This document shows, piece by piece, positions 21,056-29,874 of a stretch of 64,000 bases of DNA. This DNA comes from Sva-07 sp963698565 (GTDB lineage Bacteria; Actinomycetota; Acidimicrobiia; Acidimicrobiales; Ilumatobacteraceae). Each line of letters opens with the position of its first letter. The first letter of the stretch is position 1. Made by a program: the position numbers and the translations under genes. The DNA is taken from positions 62,001 to 126,000 of the forward strand of contig CAVORH010000028.1 of NCBI GenBank assembly GCA_963698565.1, read 5' to 3'. The notes under the pieces are model-generated. The model had not been told where the DNA came from, searched no databases, and saw only the letters and a list, made by a program, of their open reading frames with translations.

Positions 21056-21430
21056 TCAGCTGCCCCGTGAGCGGAGCTCGTCACGGATCTCCGTGAGCAG
21101 GTCGATCTCCGACGGAGCGTCGTCTTCGTCGACCGGACCCTTCATCGCGTTGTAGGCCTTGACGATGAGGAAGCAGACGAACGCCACGATCAGGAACGTG
21201 ACGAGCGCCGTGATGACCGTTCCGATCTGGAGCTGGGCGTCGCCGACGTCGATCACGATCGAGTTGAAGCTCGGCTGGCCGAAGATCCCGGCGATGAGTT
21301 GCATGATGATGCCGTCGACGATGGAGTTGACCACCGGCACGAAGAACAGCGTCAGGGTGAACGCCACGGCGAGTTCCACCAGGTTGCCCCGGTTGATGAA
21401 CGCCTTGAACTCGGTGATGAAATCCTTCAT
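21056..21430 (-). CDS. mscL: Large-conductance mechanosensitive channel MscL
   Basis: A 124-aa protein with the MscL plan: short N-terminal amphipathic helix (MKDFITEFKAFINRGN), TM1 at about residues 17-40, periplasmic loop containing FGQPSFNSIVIDVGDAQLQIG, TM2 at about 72-93 and a charged C-terminal helix (SEIDLLTEIRDELRSR). The loop FxxPxF...GxxxIxxGxxIxAxxxFL matches the family; TM1 (LVELAVAFTLTLFF) is more divergent than in E. coli. The pentameric channel opens on hypo-osmotic membrane tension. Single gene with its own start at 21430. Confidence 0.92.
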   Translation of the reverse strand: MKDFITEFKAFINRGNLVELAVAFTLTLFFVPVVNSIVDGIIMQLIAGIFGQPSFNSIVIDVGDAQLQIGTVITALVTFLIVAFVCFLIVKAYNAMKGPVDEDDAPSEIDLLTEIRDELRSRGS

Positions 21431-21521
21431 GGGTGTCCCTTCGATCGGAGTAACGGCGAGAGGTCTATCACACCTCGAATTGTCGCCCGACCATCACCGT
21501 GGGACGGCCGACCCGGCGCCG

Positions 21522-22328
21522 TCAGCGCGCAGTCCACCCTCCGTCGACGATCAGGCTCTGGCCGGTGAGGAAGGTTCCGGCCGGTGACGCCAGCAGCAAG
21601 AGCGCGCCGTCGAGTTCGTGGAGTTCACCCATACGAGGGATGGGTGAGTTCGCACGGATGAACCGCTGGCTCCCTTCGTCGGAGTCCATCCCCTCGGTCA
21701 TCTCCGAAGGGAACCATCCCGGGCACAAGGCGTTGACTCGGACACCCTTGCGTGCCCACTGGAGCGCCAACTCGCGCGTGAGGTTGACGACGGCACCCTT
21801 GCTCGCGCAGTAGTGCGCCTGCTTCACCGGGGTGGAGCCCACGTGGCCGAGCATCGAGGCGATGTTCACGATCGCCCCGGCGCCCCGCGCGATCATCGAC
21901 GGCGCCGCCAGCTTCGACAGGTGCCAGAGTGCGGTGACGTTGACCTCCATCGATGTCCGGAAGGTGTCCAGGCTCTCCTGCTCGACGGCGACGGTGCCAC
22001 CCACGCCGGCGTTGTTGACGAGCACGTCGACGCGGCCGAACCGTTCGACCACCGACGAGACCAGTCGCTCCCGGTCGGACTCCGAAGCCACGTCGGCCGG
22101 CAGGGCGACCGCTCCGGGGAGTCGGGCGACGAGTCCCTCCAGCCGTTCGGCGCGGCGCGCGGTCACGATGACCTGTGCGCCCACTGCGTGGAGGGTCTGA
22201 GCGAAGTGTGCGCCGAGACCCGACGACGCACCGGTGACCAGCACCACCTGGTCATCGAGCCGGAACCGCGCGAGCGGGTCGGTGGACGGGCTGGTCGGCG
22301 GATCGGTGGGCGGGTCGGAGACGGTCAT
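21522..22328 (-). CDS. SDR family oxidoreductase
   Basis: A 268-aa short-chain dehydrogenase. NAD(P)-binding TGASSGLGAHF near residue 26, NNAGVGG near 103, and the catalytic Ser and YCASK near 165-175, followed by the PG motif ALCPGWFPSEMT. The start at ATG 22328 gives a Pro/Thr-rich leader (MTVSDPPTDPPTSPSTDP) before the Rossmann fold; an upstream ATG at 22478 would add a non-homologous 50 residues. Annotated relatives include glucose/3-oxoacyl dehydrogenases, but the substrate is unknown. Confidence 0.88.
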   Translation of the reverse strand: MTVSDPPTDPPTSPSTDPLARFRLDDQVVLVTGASSGLGAHFAQTLHAVGAQVIVTARRAERLEGLVARLPGAVALPADVASESDRERLVSSVVERFGRVDVLVNNAGVGGTVAVEQESLDTFRTSMEVNVTALWHLSKLAAPSMIARGAGAIVNIASMLGHVGSTPVKQAHYCASKGAVVNLTRELALQWARKGVRVNALCPGWFPSEMTEGMDSDEGSQRFIRANSPIPRMGELHELDGALLLLASPAGTFLTGQSLIVDGGWTAR

Positions 22329-22494
22329 CGGCGTGACGATAGGCAGGCGCTCTTCGCGGAACCGACACGTCGATGTCACCGATGCGTCATCTCCCACCGC
22401 GCGATCCGATGTCGAACACTGCGGTCGAGTGACAGTTTCCTGTCGAGGTTCCGACACAGGAGACACCGCCGTTGTCACGAACTAGAACAGGTGC

Positions 22495-22716
22495 GTGGAA
22501 CTCGACCGTCGCACCTGGAACGCCGCTCTCAAGCTTGCGCTGGCCATCTCGGTCGTGGCGACGCTGGTGGCGACGACGCTCTCCGCGACGGGCGACGTTC
22601 CACAGGTCGCGATCGTGGTGCCGGTGATCGTGGTCGCGTTCGTGGCGAGCTGGATCCAGACCGGCCGGGTGCAACGTCGCCAGGTGCCGCTTCGGATTCG
22701 CAACACCCTGAGCTGA
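22495..22716 (+). CDS. Small two-helix membrane protein
   Basis: A 73-aa protein from GTG 22495: charged N-terminus, hydrophobic helices at about residues 11-30 and 36-53, then a basic tail (TGRVQRRQVPLRIRNTLS). No family recognised. It lies divergent to the SDR gene and 46 bp before the F420 oxidoreductase. The composition is that of a real membrane peptide, but no homology supports it. Confidence 0.5.
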   Translation: MELDRRTWNAALKLALAISVVATLVATTLSATGDVPQVAIVVPVIVVAFVASWIQTGRVQRRQVPLRIRNTLS

Positions 22717-22762
22717 CTCGCTGAGCTGACCCGCCGTACGCGTCCTGTGGCACCATCGGACG

Positions 22763-23665
22763 ATGAAGGTGCGCATCGGCTTCGGGCTCGGCACGTCGAC
22801 GGGGCTCCACGGGCCGTCCTACGGGGTCGTCGTCGATGCCCTCGAGGAACTCGGTTTCGACTCGCTGTGGTTGTCCGAGCGGATCAGCGGGCCTGCTCCG
22901 GATCCCCTCGTCGCCATGGCGTACGGCGCCGGGCGCACCACGAAGCTCAAGTTCGGCACCTCCGTCATGGTGCTGCCAGGACGCAACCCGGTGGTGCTGG
23001 CCAAGGAACTCGCCACGCTGGCGACGATGTCCGACGGCCGACTCCTCCCAGCTTTCGGGCTCGGAGCCGTCGATCCGGTGGAGCAACAGGCCTTCGGCGT
23101 CGAGCGCAGCGAGCGCGCCGCGATGTTCGACGAGACGCTCGAGGTGATGCGTCACTGCTGGACCGGGCGTCCGTTCACCCACCACGGTGACCGCCATCAC
23201 TACGACGACATCACGGTGCTCCCGGCGCCGAAGCGGATGGACGTGTGGTTGGGGGGTATCGCCCCATCGGAACTCCGGCGCGTCGGACGCCTGGCCGACG
23301 GCTGGCTGCCGTCGTTCGTGACGCCCGCCGACGCCGAGGCGGGCCGGCGGGTGGTCGAAGATGTCTGCGCCGAGCACGGGCGCGAGATCGAGGACGACCA
23401 CTTCGGCGTCCTGATCCCGTACTCGTTCGGCCCGATCCCCGAACGCCTCCAGCGGCTGCTCGCGAAACGTCGCCCTGATCTCGACGACCCCGGCGAGCTC
23501 GTCCCGACATCGTGGAACGAACTGTCGTCCCTGATCGAACGGTTCGTCGATGTCGGGACCTCGAAGTTCGTCGTGCTGCCGCTCGTCGAACCCGACGGCC
23601 CCGATGGTTGGGTGACCCACCTGACCGAGGCCGCCGACGTCCTGCTCCCGCTCGAAGTCGGATGA
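22763..23665 (+). CDS. LLM-class F420-dependent oxidoreductase (TIGR03854-like)
   Basis: A 300-aa luciferase-like protein. Key segments are GFGLGTSTGLHGPSYGVV, LWLSERISGPAPDPLVAMAY, FGTSVMVLPGRNPVVLAKELATL and PAFGLGAVDPVEQQAFGV, the usual F420-binding barrel strands. The C-terminus ends in KFVVLPLVEP, typical of the TIGR03854 group described in mycobacteria. The stop overlaps the following thioesterase ATG (ATGA at 23662), so the pair is co-translated. Substrate unknown. Confidence 0.87.
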   Translation: MKVRIGFGLGTSTGLHGPSYGVVVDALEELGFDSLWLSERISGPAPDPLVAMAYGAGRTTKLKFGTSVMVLPGRNPVVLAKELATLATMSDGRLLPAFGLGAVDPVEQQAFGVERSERAAMFDETLEVMRHCWTGRPFTHHGDRHHYDDITVLPAPKRMDVWLGGIAPSELRRVGRLADGWLPSFVTPADAEAGRRVVEDVCAEHGREIEDDHFGVLIPYSFGPIPERLQRLLAKRRPDLDDPGELVPTSWNELSSLIERFVDVGTSKFVVLPLVEPDGPDGWVTHLTEAADVLLPLEVG

Positions 23666-24495
23666 GCGAGCCGACCCCGACCGCCGTGCTCTTCGAGCAG
23701 TCCGGCGCGAACCGATGGACACCGACCGACTACGCCCGCGGACCGTGGGACCCGCGTGCGTGCCATGGCGGCCCCATCAGCGCACTGCTGACCCGGGCGG
23801 TCGAGCTGGTCGATCCGGACTCGCCGGTCGAGTGGCAGATCGCCCGACTCACCGTCGAACTCACCCGCCCCGTCCCCGTCGGCCGCCCCTTGACGCTCAC
23901 GACCGACATCGAGCGACCCGGGCGCAAGGTGTCGCTGGTGTCAGCCCGCCTCGACGACGAGGGCACGGAGGTCGCACGAGCGCGGGCCCTGCGGATCCGA
24001 CTCGCGGATCTGGAGCTCCCCGACGACGCCGTCCAACCCCTGCCCGATCCGCCCGGATCGCCGCACGATGCGCAACGGCAACGAGTCGCGTGGGCGGTCG
24101 ACGACCACGTCGCCTTCCACAAGGACTCCTGCGAGCACCGGTTCACCGAGGGCTCCTGGGACCAGCCGGGCCCGGTCGGCGTGTGGATCCGACTGTTGGT
24201 GGGCGTCGTCGCCGGGGAGACCCCGACGGGGGCGCAGCGCGCCGCAGCGGCTGCGGACTTCGGCAACGGCGTGAGCGGAGGTCTGCCCTTCGACCGCTTC
24301 ACGTACATCAACCCCGATCTCAGCGTCCATCTCCTCCGGCCTCCGGTCGGTCAGTGGATCGGGATGCGCACCGCTTCGTACTACGGCACCACGACCGCGT
24401 CGACGGGCGCAGGCTTCGCCGAATCGGCGCTCTACGACCTCGACGGGCGTCTCGGGCGCAGCGTCCAGAGCCTCATCCTCGATGCCCGCTCCTGA
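23662..24495 (+). CDS. Thioesterase-family protein (acyl-CoA thioesterase-like)
   Basis: A 277-aa double-hotdog-type protein. The first half has ARGPWDPRACHGGPISALL, then LTVELTRPVPVGRPLTLTTD and KVSLVSARLDDEGTEVARA; the second half has GLPFDRFTYINPDLSVHLLR and ASYYGTTTASTGAGFAESAL with YDLDGRLGRSVQSL at the end. This matches TesB-like/DUF4442-type actinobacterial thioesterases that hydrolyse acyl-CoA. It is coupled to the F420 oxidoreductase, which suggests a joint role in lipid or acyl-CoA turnover (inference). Confidence 0.85.
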   Translation: MSEPTPTAVLFEQSGANRWTPTDYARGPWDPRACHGGPISALLTRAVELVDPDSPVEWQIARLTVELTRPVPVGRPLTLTTDIERPGRKVSLVSARLDDEGTEVARARALRIRLADLELPDDAVQPLPDPPGSPHDAQRQRVAWAVDDHVAFHKDSCEHRFTEGSWDQPGPVGVWIRLLVGVVAGETPTGAQRAAAAADFGNGVSGGLPFDRFTYINPDLSVHLLRPPVGQWIGMRTASYYGTTTASTGAGFAESALYDLDGRLGRSVQSLILDARS

Positions 24496-24571
24496 TCGCC
24501 CCCGTGTCCACCCGTTCCGTCCAGAGTTCGTCAAGAGGGAACCAGTGGGCCGCGCGTGACGTCGAACACAC

Positions 24572-26848
24572 ATGAAGCGTGAACGGCTCATTCCCCTGAT
24601 GGTCGCCGGCGTACTGCTGGCGGTGTCCGCGTGCAGCAGCGACGGCTCGACCACCGAACCGACCGACACGACGCGGTCGACGACGGCCACGCCGACGACC
24701 TCGCCGGGCGCCACGACGAGCACCGTGCCGGCGTCGGGTCGACCGCAGGGCTTCGCCTCACGGCTGGAGTTCTTCGGCGACTGCCCGGCCCTGCTGTCGT
24801 ACATGCAGACCGAAGCAGCCGAGCGGGTGAGCGCATGGGGCCTCGGCGGCGGAGGCATCTACTACGGCGACGGCCGTGTGATGGTCGACGAGATGGCCGA
24901 GGCCGACACCGCGGCGACCGCCGCTCCCGACGTCGGTGCCCCGGCGACCGGCGACTTCTCCGGGACGAACACCCAGGAGATCGGGGTCGACGAGGGCGAC
25001 ATCGTCGAGACCGACGGTCGGTTCGTCTACGTCGCCAACACCGACGGGCTGCGCATCGTGTCGGTCACCGATGCCGAGGTGGTTGCAGAACCCCAACTCC
25101 CGCAGGGTTCGCACCAGCTCCTGCTCGACGGCCAGCGGCTGCTCGTGGTGACCTCGAGCTGGTCGGGCGCACCCGACACGATCGTGTCGCTGTACGACGT
25201 CGCCGATCCCACCAACCCAAGCCTGCTGCGCCGCTCGCACCTCGAGGGCAACGTCGTCGCGACCCGTTCGATCGACGGGGTGGCCCGCCTGGTGATCTCC
25301 ACGACCTTCGATCAGCGGCTGCCGTTCGTCCAACCGAACCAGTTCGGCCTCGACGAGGAATCGGCCCTCGCCCGGAACCAGGAGATCATCGCGACGTCGA
25401 GCGTCGACGACTGGCTCCCCCGGTGGTTCGACGAGGCCGGCGATGGCAGCTTCGGCCAGATGCAGGCCGCGGTGCCGTGTGAGAACGTGGCCGCGCCGGG
25501 AGAGTTCGCCGGGCTCGGGCTGACGTGGATCGGATCGATCGACCTCCAGGCGGAGGGCACGCCGGTCGGCTCGGCGGGCATCGTGTCGACCGGCGACACC
25601 GTGTACGCCTCGACCGACAACCTGTACATCGCCACGCAGAACTGGGACTGGCAGTGGGGTGGACCGGTACCGATGCCGATGCCCGTCGAAGAGGGCGTCG
25701 CGATCGAGGACGATGTCGCAGTCGAGGCGACCCCGGAGCCGATCGAGCCGATCGAGAGCGCCCCGGAACCGACCGTGACCGCACCGCCCGACACCACGGT
25801 CCCCGACACCACGGTCCCCGACACCACGGTTCCCGACACCACGGTTCCCGACACCACGCTCCCGCCGGAGACGACCACCACCGAGGTGCCCACGACCACG
25901 CTGCCGGATGACGACAGCGGTGCCCCGCCGACGTTGATCCACCAGTTCCGCCTCGGCGACGGCACCGACGCGACCTACGTCGCCTCCGGCGAGGTCCAGG
26001 GTCGCCTCCTCAACCAGTTCGCCATGAGCGAGTACAACGGCGACCTGCGCGTGGCGACCACCACCGACAACTGGGGAAACTTCGGCGACCAGAGCGAGTC
26101 GACGGTGTACGTCATGCGTCCGAACGGCACCGACCTCGAGGTGATCTCCTCGATCTCCGGGCTCGGCAAGGGTGAGCAGATCTACTCGGTCCGATTCATC
26201 GACGACGTCGGCTACGTGGTGACGTTCCGACAGATCGATCCGCTGTACGTGCTCGACCTGTCCGATCCGACGAATCCGGTGCTCGACGGCGAGCTCAAGA
26301 TCCCCGGCTACTCCGCCTATCTGCACCCGGTCGGTGATGGCCTGCTCCTCGGCGTCGGCCAGGACGCCACCGACGAGGGCCGCACCACCGGCACGCAGCT
26401 CAGCCTGTTCGACGTCAGCGACCCGACGAACCCGCAACGGATCTCCACCCTGCCGATCGGCGGCCAGAGCGAGGTCGAGTGGGACCACAAGGCGTTCCTG
26501 TTCTGGGAGCCCGACGGCACGATCGTGTTGCCGGTGTCACCGGGGTGGGGCAACTGTGGACCCGAGGTCGACTGCCTCGCCGACGGCATCACGGGTTCCG
26601 GCGGCGGCGCCGTCGTCGCCGAGTTGAACGGCCGGGAGCTCGTCGCCCGTGGCACGATCAGCCACGGCGACCCCGACAAGCAGGGCTGCTGGAATCCTCT
26701 GCAGCGGTCGATCGCCATCGGCGACGAGCTCGTCACGGTCGGCCTCGACCAGATGAAGTTCTCCGACCGTCAGACCCTCGCCGCCCGCGACTCGGTGTCG
26801 TGGGGCGACCCCGAACAGTACGGCTGCTACTGGTACTGGGAAGGCTGA
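24572..26848 (+). CDS. Secreted beta-propeller lipoprotein
   Basis: A 758-aa protein with lipobox VLLAVSAC at residues 14-21 and a Thr-rich linker. A C-terminal beta-propeller domain (secreted, distantly WD40-like) follows, with repeating VYVANTDGLRIVS, VSLYDVADPTNPSLL, LYVLDLSDPTNPVLDGEL and LSLFDVSDPTNPQRI blades. Five exact VPDTT units lie between residues about 406 and 430, inside the propeller region. Homologues are found in archaea and actinobacteria with unknown function. Cysteines cluster at the C-terminus (NCGPEVDCLADG, QGCWN, YGCYWYW), suggesting disulfides. A family A hairpin follows the stop. Confidence 0.88.
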   Translation: MKRERLIPLMVAGVLLAVSACSSDGSTTEPTDTTRSTTATPTTSPGATTSTVPASGRPQGFASRLEFFGDCPALLSYMQTEAAERVSAWGLGGGGIYYGDGRVMVDEMAEADTAATAAPDVGAPATGDFSGTNTQEIGVDEGDIVETDGRFVYVANTDGLRIVSVTDAEVVAEPQLPQGSHQLLLDGQRLLVVTSSWSGAPDTIVSLYDVADPTNPSLLRRSHLEGNVVATRSIDGVARLVISTTFDQRLPFVQPNQFGLDEESALARNQEIIATSSVDDWLPRWFDEAGDGSFGQMQAAVPCENVAAPGEFAGLGLTWIGSIDLQAEGTPVGSAGIVSTGDTVYASTDNLYIATQNWDWQWGGPVPMPMPVEEGVAIEDDVAVEATPEPIEPIESAPEPTVTAPPDTTVPDTTVPDTTVPDTTVPDTTLPPETTTTEVPTTTLPDDDSGAPPTLIHQFRLGDGTDATYVASGEVQGRLLNQFAMSEYNGDLRVATTTDNWGNFGDQSESTVYVMRPNGTDLEVISSISGLGKGEQIYSVRFIDDVGYVVTFRQIDPLYVLDLSDPTNPVLDGELKIPGYSAYLHPVGDGLLLGVGQDATDEGRTTGTQLSLFDVSDPTNPQRISTLPIGGQSEVEWDHKAFLFWEPDGTIVLPVSPGWGNCGPEVDCLADGITGSGGGAVVAELNGRELVARGTISHGDPDKQGCWNPLQRSIAIGDELVTVGLDQMKFSDRQTLAARDSVSWGDPEQYGCYWYWEG
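25790..25864 (+). repeat. 15-bp tandem repeats coding VPDTT
   Basis: Five units of GACACCACGGTCCCC (one C/T variant, last unit partial) encode the pentapeptide DTTVP in the beta-propeller lipoprotein, probably a flexible or glycosylated loop. Confidence 0.9.
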
Positions 26849-26850
26849 CT

Positions 26851-26881
26851 GTTACGCCAGGGGTCTGACCCCTGGCGTAAC
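26851..26881. repeat. Hairpin repeat family A, copy 4
   Basis: A perfect 31-bp palindrome, arms GTTACGCCAGGGGTC and its complement around T. It lies 2 bp after the beta-propeller stop and 6 bp before the stop of the convergent minus-strand gene. Confidence 0.92.
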
Positions 26882-26887
26882 ACCGGG

Positions 26888-28028
26888 TCACGGCGGGCCG
26901 ACGGGGGCACCTCCGGCGTTGGCGCGCAGCGTGTTGACGTCGAAGGCGCTCACCGGGTACTTGACGATGCGATACGAGTAGCCGAAGGGTTCCTGGCGGA
27001 TCGACATGATCAGCCTGCGGTTCGCGTCGTACTCGGTGAACATCGGCTGGATCTGAGCGCCCCATCCGACGAGCACCGACCCGTCGGGCGCCACACCGAC
27101 GCTTCCGAGGGTGCCGCCGGTGAGTCCGGCCGCCTGGGGGATCTCCCACATCAGTGTGGCGGTCCGCACGCCCGGCCGGTCGTCGATGCGATACGCGACC
27201 GCACGCGACGGCTGGTTCATGGCGGTCCGGTTGTCGAACATCGTCAGCACGTCACCGTCGAGCCGCGCGTCGTGCGGGCGCTTCGGGCCCCCGAACGGAT
27301 CACCGATGATCGTCAGGTGATTGCCCGCTGCGAACGGTCGGCCACCGACCGTCCAGTCGATCGCGTCGGTGGCGCGATCGACGCGGAACGCGCTGTCGAG
27401 ATGGCGGGCGGTGACCAGATAGTCACCGCTGCCGTCGTCGATGTACTGGAGCCCGTTGAAGTGGTGCAGGTCGACCACGCCGGGGCGCCGTACACGGGCA
27501 CGTCGAACCGATTCGGAAACGTGGCGGCGGTGTCGGGGATGTGATCGGTCGCCCGCCACTCCCACGTCGCAACTCCACCGACGATCTCCTGGATGACGCC
27601 GTCGACGATGCGGTCGTTCGTCGAGAACGGGCACGTGCCGGGATTCAGTTCAGGTTGGAGGTCTCGGGTCGACCGGATGCACACGGGTACACCGTGAAGT
27701 AGTCGCCGACGGCCGCCACCGCTGTCAGCGACAACGACACCGCCTGTGCCGTGGCGGGAACGTCGCCACCGATGCCGACCCGCAGGGTGCAGCCGGGTTC
27801 GATCTCGGCGTCGACCCCGCCCACGTTGTTGCGGGTGTCGACGAGGCGTACCGGATTGATCGCGGTGTAGCTCACCAGTGGCGGGATGGTTGCTGCGCCA
27901 CCGGTGGGCTGCGGGGCGCAGTCGACGGACGCTGTCGCGGCGGACACGGGCCGGGGCTGCTCGGCGACCACCGGAACGATCGCTGCGAGCGCGGACGCGA
28001 GCAACAGCAGACGACCGAAGCGGCTCAT
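26888..28028 (-). pseudogene. Secreted arylsulfotransferase-like protein, broken into three frames
   Basis: Reading down the minus strand, signal peptide MSRFGRLLLLASALAAIVPV (28028) leads an Acidimicrobiia-type domain, RLVDTRNNVGG...YPCASGRPETSNLN, that stops at 27645. The next frame gives NPGTCPFSTNDRIVDGVIQE and WEWRATDHIPDTAATFP, and the third frame gives GVVDLHHFNGLQYIDDG through SAFDVNTLRANAGGAPVGPP to 26888. The last two parts fit ASST-like beta-propeller sulfotransferases (IVDGVIQEI, WEW, DLHHFN). The first domain is cut short and the N-terminal half of the ASST domain seems absent, so an internal deletion may accompany the two frameshifts (near 27646 and 27483). Treat as a probable pseudogene. 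Confidence 0.72.
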
Positions 28029-28076
28029 GGCCGGGAATCTAACCCGACGCCAGACGGCGCCCCGGTGGCTCCTCGG

Positions 28077-29771
28077 TCAGGTTCTCTTCTGGATGTTGGC
28101 CCACTCGTCGCGGAGGCCGACGGTGCGATGGAACAGCATCGTCTGGTCCGGGTCGGCAGCGAAGTATCCGAGACGCTCGAACTGGACCACGTGCCCCGGA
28201 CCGACGTCGGCGAGGATCGGCTCGACCTTGGCCCCGGTGAGGACCTCACGGGAGTTCGCATCGAGGTCGTCGAATGCGTCACCGGTCGCCTCGCCGGGCA
28301 CCTCCGCCGCGAACAACCGCTCGTACAGGGCCACCGTGGCGTCGATCGCGTGAGCTCGCGACACCCAGTGCATGGTCGACTTGACCTTCCGACCGTCCGG
28401 TGCGTTGCCGCCCCTGGTGTCGGGGTCGTAGGTGACCTGCACCTCGGTGACGTTGCCGTCGGCGTCGGTGTCGAACCCCGTCGCGGTGACGAAGTAGGCA
28501 CCTCGCAGGCGTACTTCCTTGCCCGGCGAGAGCCGGAAGTACTTCGGTGGCGGCTCCGCCATGAAGTCGTCCTGTTCGATGTACAACTCGCCACTGAACG
28601 GCACCGTGCGCGTGCCGTCGGCGGGGTTCTCGGGGTTGTTCACCAGCTCGACGTACTCGACGACCGGCTTGCCTTCGTCGTCGTTCGGCCAATTCGTGAT
28701 CACCACTCGCACTGGCCGCAACACGGCCATGCGCCGCAGCGCGGTGCGGTTGAGTTCGGTGCGCACGAACGACTCGAGCAACTCGATCTGGTGCCGGCTG
28801 TTCGTGCGCGACACCCCGATGAAGTTGCAGAACTCGCGGATCGCCGATGCGGGGTACCCGCGGCGCCGCAACCCACGGAGGGTGGGCATGCGGGGATCGT
28901 CCCACCCGTCGACGATCCCGTCCTCGACGAGCTTCGCGAGCCGTCGCTTCGACGTGACCGTGTGGGTGAGTTCGAGCCGGGCGAACTCGGTCTGACGCGG
29001 TTGCTCGAACGGCAGCGGCAAGTGCTCGAGGTACCAGTCGTAGAGCGCCCGGTGGCTGTCGAACTCGAGCGTGCACAACGAGTGCGTCACACCCTCGATC
29101 GCATCGCTCTGCCCGTGCGCCCAGTCGTAGGTGGGGTAGATGCTCCACAGCGCACCGGTGCGATGGTGGTGGACTGCCCGGATGCGGTACATGACCGGGT
29201 CGCGCAGCTGCATGTTCTCGTGCTGCATGTCGATCCGGGCGCGCAGCACGTGAGATCCCTCGGCGAACTCGCCCGCCCGCATGCGCCGGAACAGGTCGAG
29301 GCTCTCCTCGATGGGGCGGTCACGGTGCGGGCTCTCGATGCCGGGCCGGCCGTAGCCGCCTCGTTGCGCCGAGATCGTCTCCCCGTCCTGGTCGTCGACG
29401 TAGGCGAGGCCTTCGGAGATCAGCAGCTCGGCCCACTCGTACAGTTGCTCGAAGTAGTCGCTCGCGTAGAGCGGCTCGCCGTCGATCGGAAACCCGAGCC
29501 ACGCGAGATCGTCGATGATCGCGTCGACGTAGCTCGTGTCCTCGGTGTCGGGGTTGGTGTCGTCGAAGCGCAGGTTGCAGACGCCGCCGAACTCCTCGGC
29601 GATGCCGAAATCGACCGTGATCGCCTTGGCGTGTCCGATGTGGAGGTAGCCGTTCGGTTCGGGCGGGAAACGAGTCTGGACGCGGCCGCCGAACGTACCG
29701 CGTTCGTTGTCGGCGATCACCAACTCGCGCACGAAGTTGGCAGCTGCGGGGAGGTCGTCGGGGCGAGGCAT
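28077..29771 (-). CDS. glnS: Glutaminyl-tRNA synthetase
   Basis: A 564-aa class I synthetase charging tRNA-Gln. HIGH box appears as PEPNGYLHIGHAK at residue about 35, the GlnRS-typical RFDDTNPDTEDTSYVDAI follows, then DWAHGQSDAIEGVTHSLCTLEF and the KMSKS-equivalent VTSKRRLAKLV near residue 270. The C-terminal beta-barrel anticodon domains are complete (FSGELYIEQDDF, LRGAYFVTATG). GlnRS rather than GluRS is clear from DDTNPDTE and length. Most actinobacteria make Gln-tRNA indirectly with GatCAB, so this gene is notable. ATG 29771 starts the matching family N-terminus; a longer frame upstream is shadow. Confidence 0.95.
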   Translation of the reverse strand: MPRPDDLPAAANFVRELVIADNERGTFGGRVQTRFPPEPNGYLHIGHAKAITVDFGIAEEFGGVCNLRFDDTNPDTEDTSYVDAIIDDLAWLGFPIDGEPLYASDYFEQLYEWAELLISEGLAYVDDQDGETISAQRGGYGRPGIESPHRDRPIEESLDLFRRMRAGEFAEGSHVLRARIDMQHENMQLRDPVMYRIRAVHHHRTGALWSIYPTYDWAHGQSDAIEGVTHSLCTLEFDSHRALYDWYLEHLPLPFEQPRQTEFARLELTHTVTSKRRLAKLVEDGIVDGWDDPRMPTLRGLRRRGYPASAIREFCNFIGVSRTNSRHQIELLESFVRTELNRTALRRMAVLRPVRVVITNWPNDDEGKPVVEYVELVNNPENPADGTRTVPFSGELYIEQDDFMAEPPPKYFRLSPGKEVRLRGAYFVTATGFDTDADGNVTEVQVTYDPDTRGGNAPDGRKVKSTMHWVSRAHAIDATVALYERLFAAEVPGEATGDAFDDLDANSREVLTGAKVEPILADVGPGHVVQFERLGYFAADPDQTMLFHRTVGLRDEWANIQKRT

Positions 29772-29874
29772 GACTGCCCGACAGTATGGACGACGCACGC
29801 CCCGGAACCATCCAACGATTGGCCTCGGCCGTCGACAGCGGGCCCGATCGTCACGCAGCGCGTAGGGTGGAGTC

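Noticed and set aside
24758..26488. A 576-aa minus-strand frame across the beta-propeller gene
   Set aside because: Antisense shadow of a repetitive GC-rich gene; the forward product has signal peptide, repeats and blade motifs.
27645..27650. Reading the TGA at the end of the sulfotransferase N-terminal part as selenocysteine
   Set aside because: No Cys partner or SECIS-like hairpin nearby, and the downstream reading in the same frame is nonsense; a frameshift explains it.
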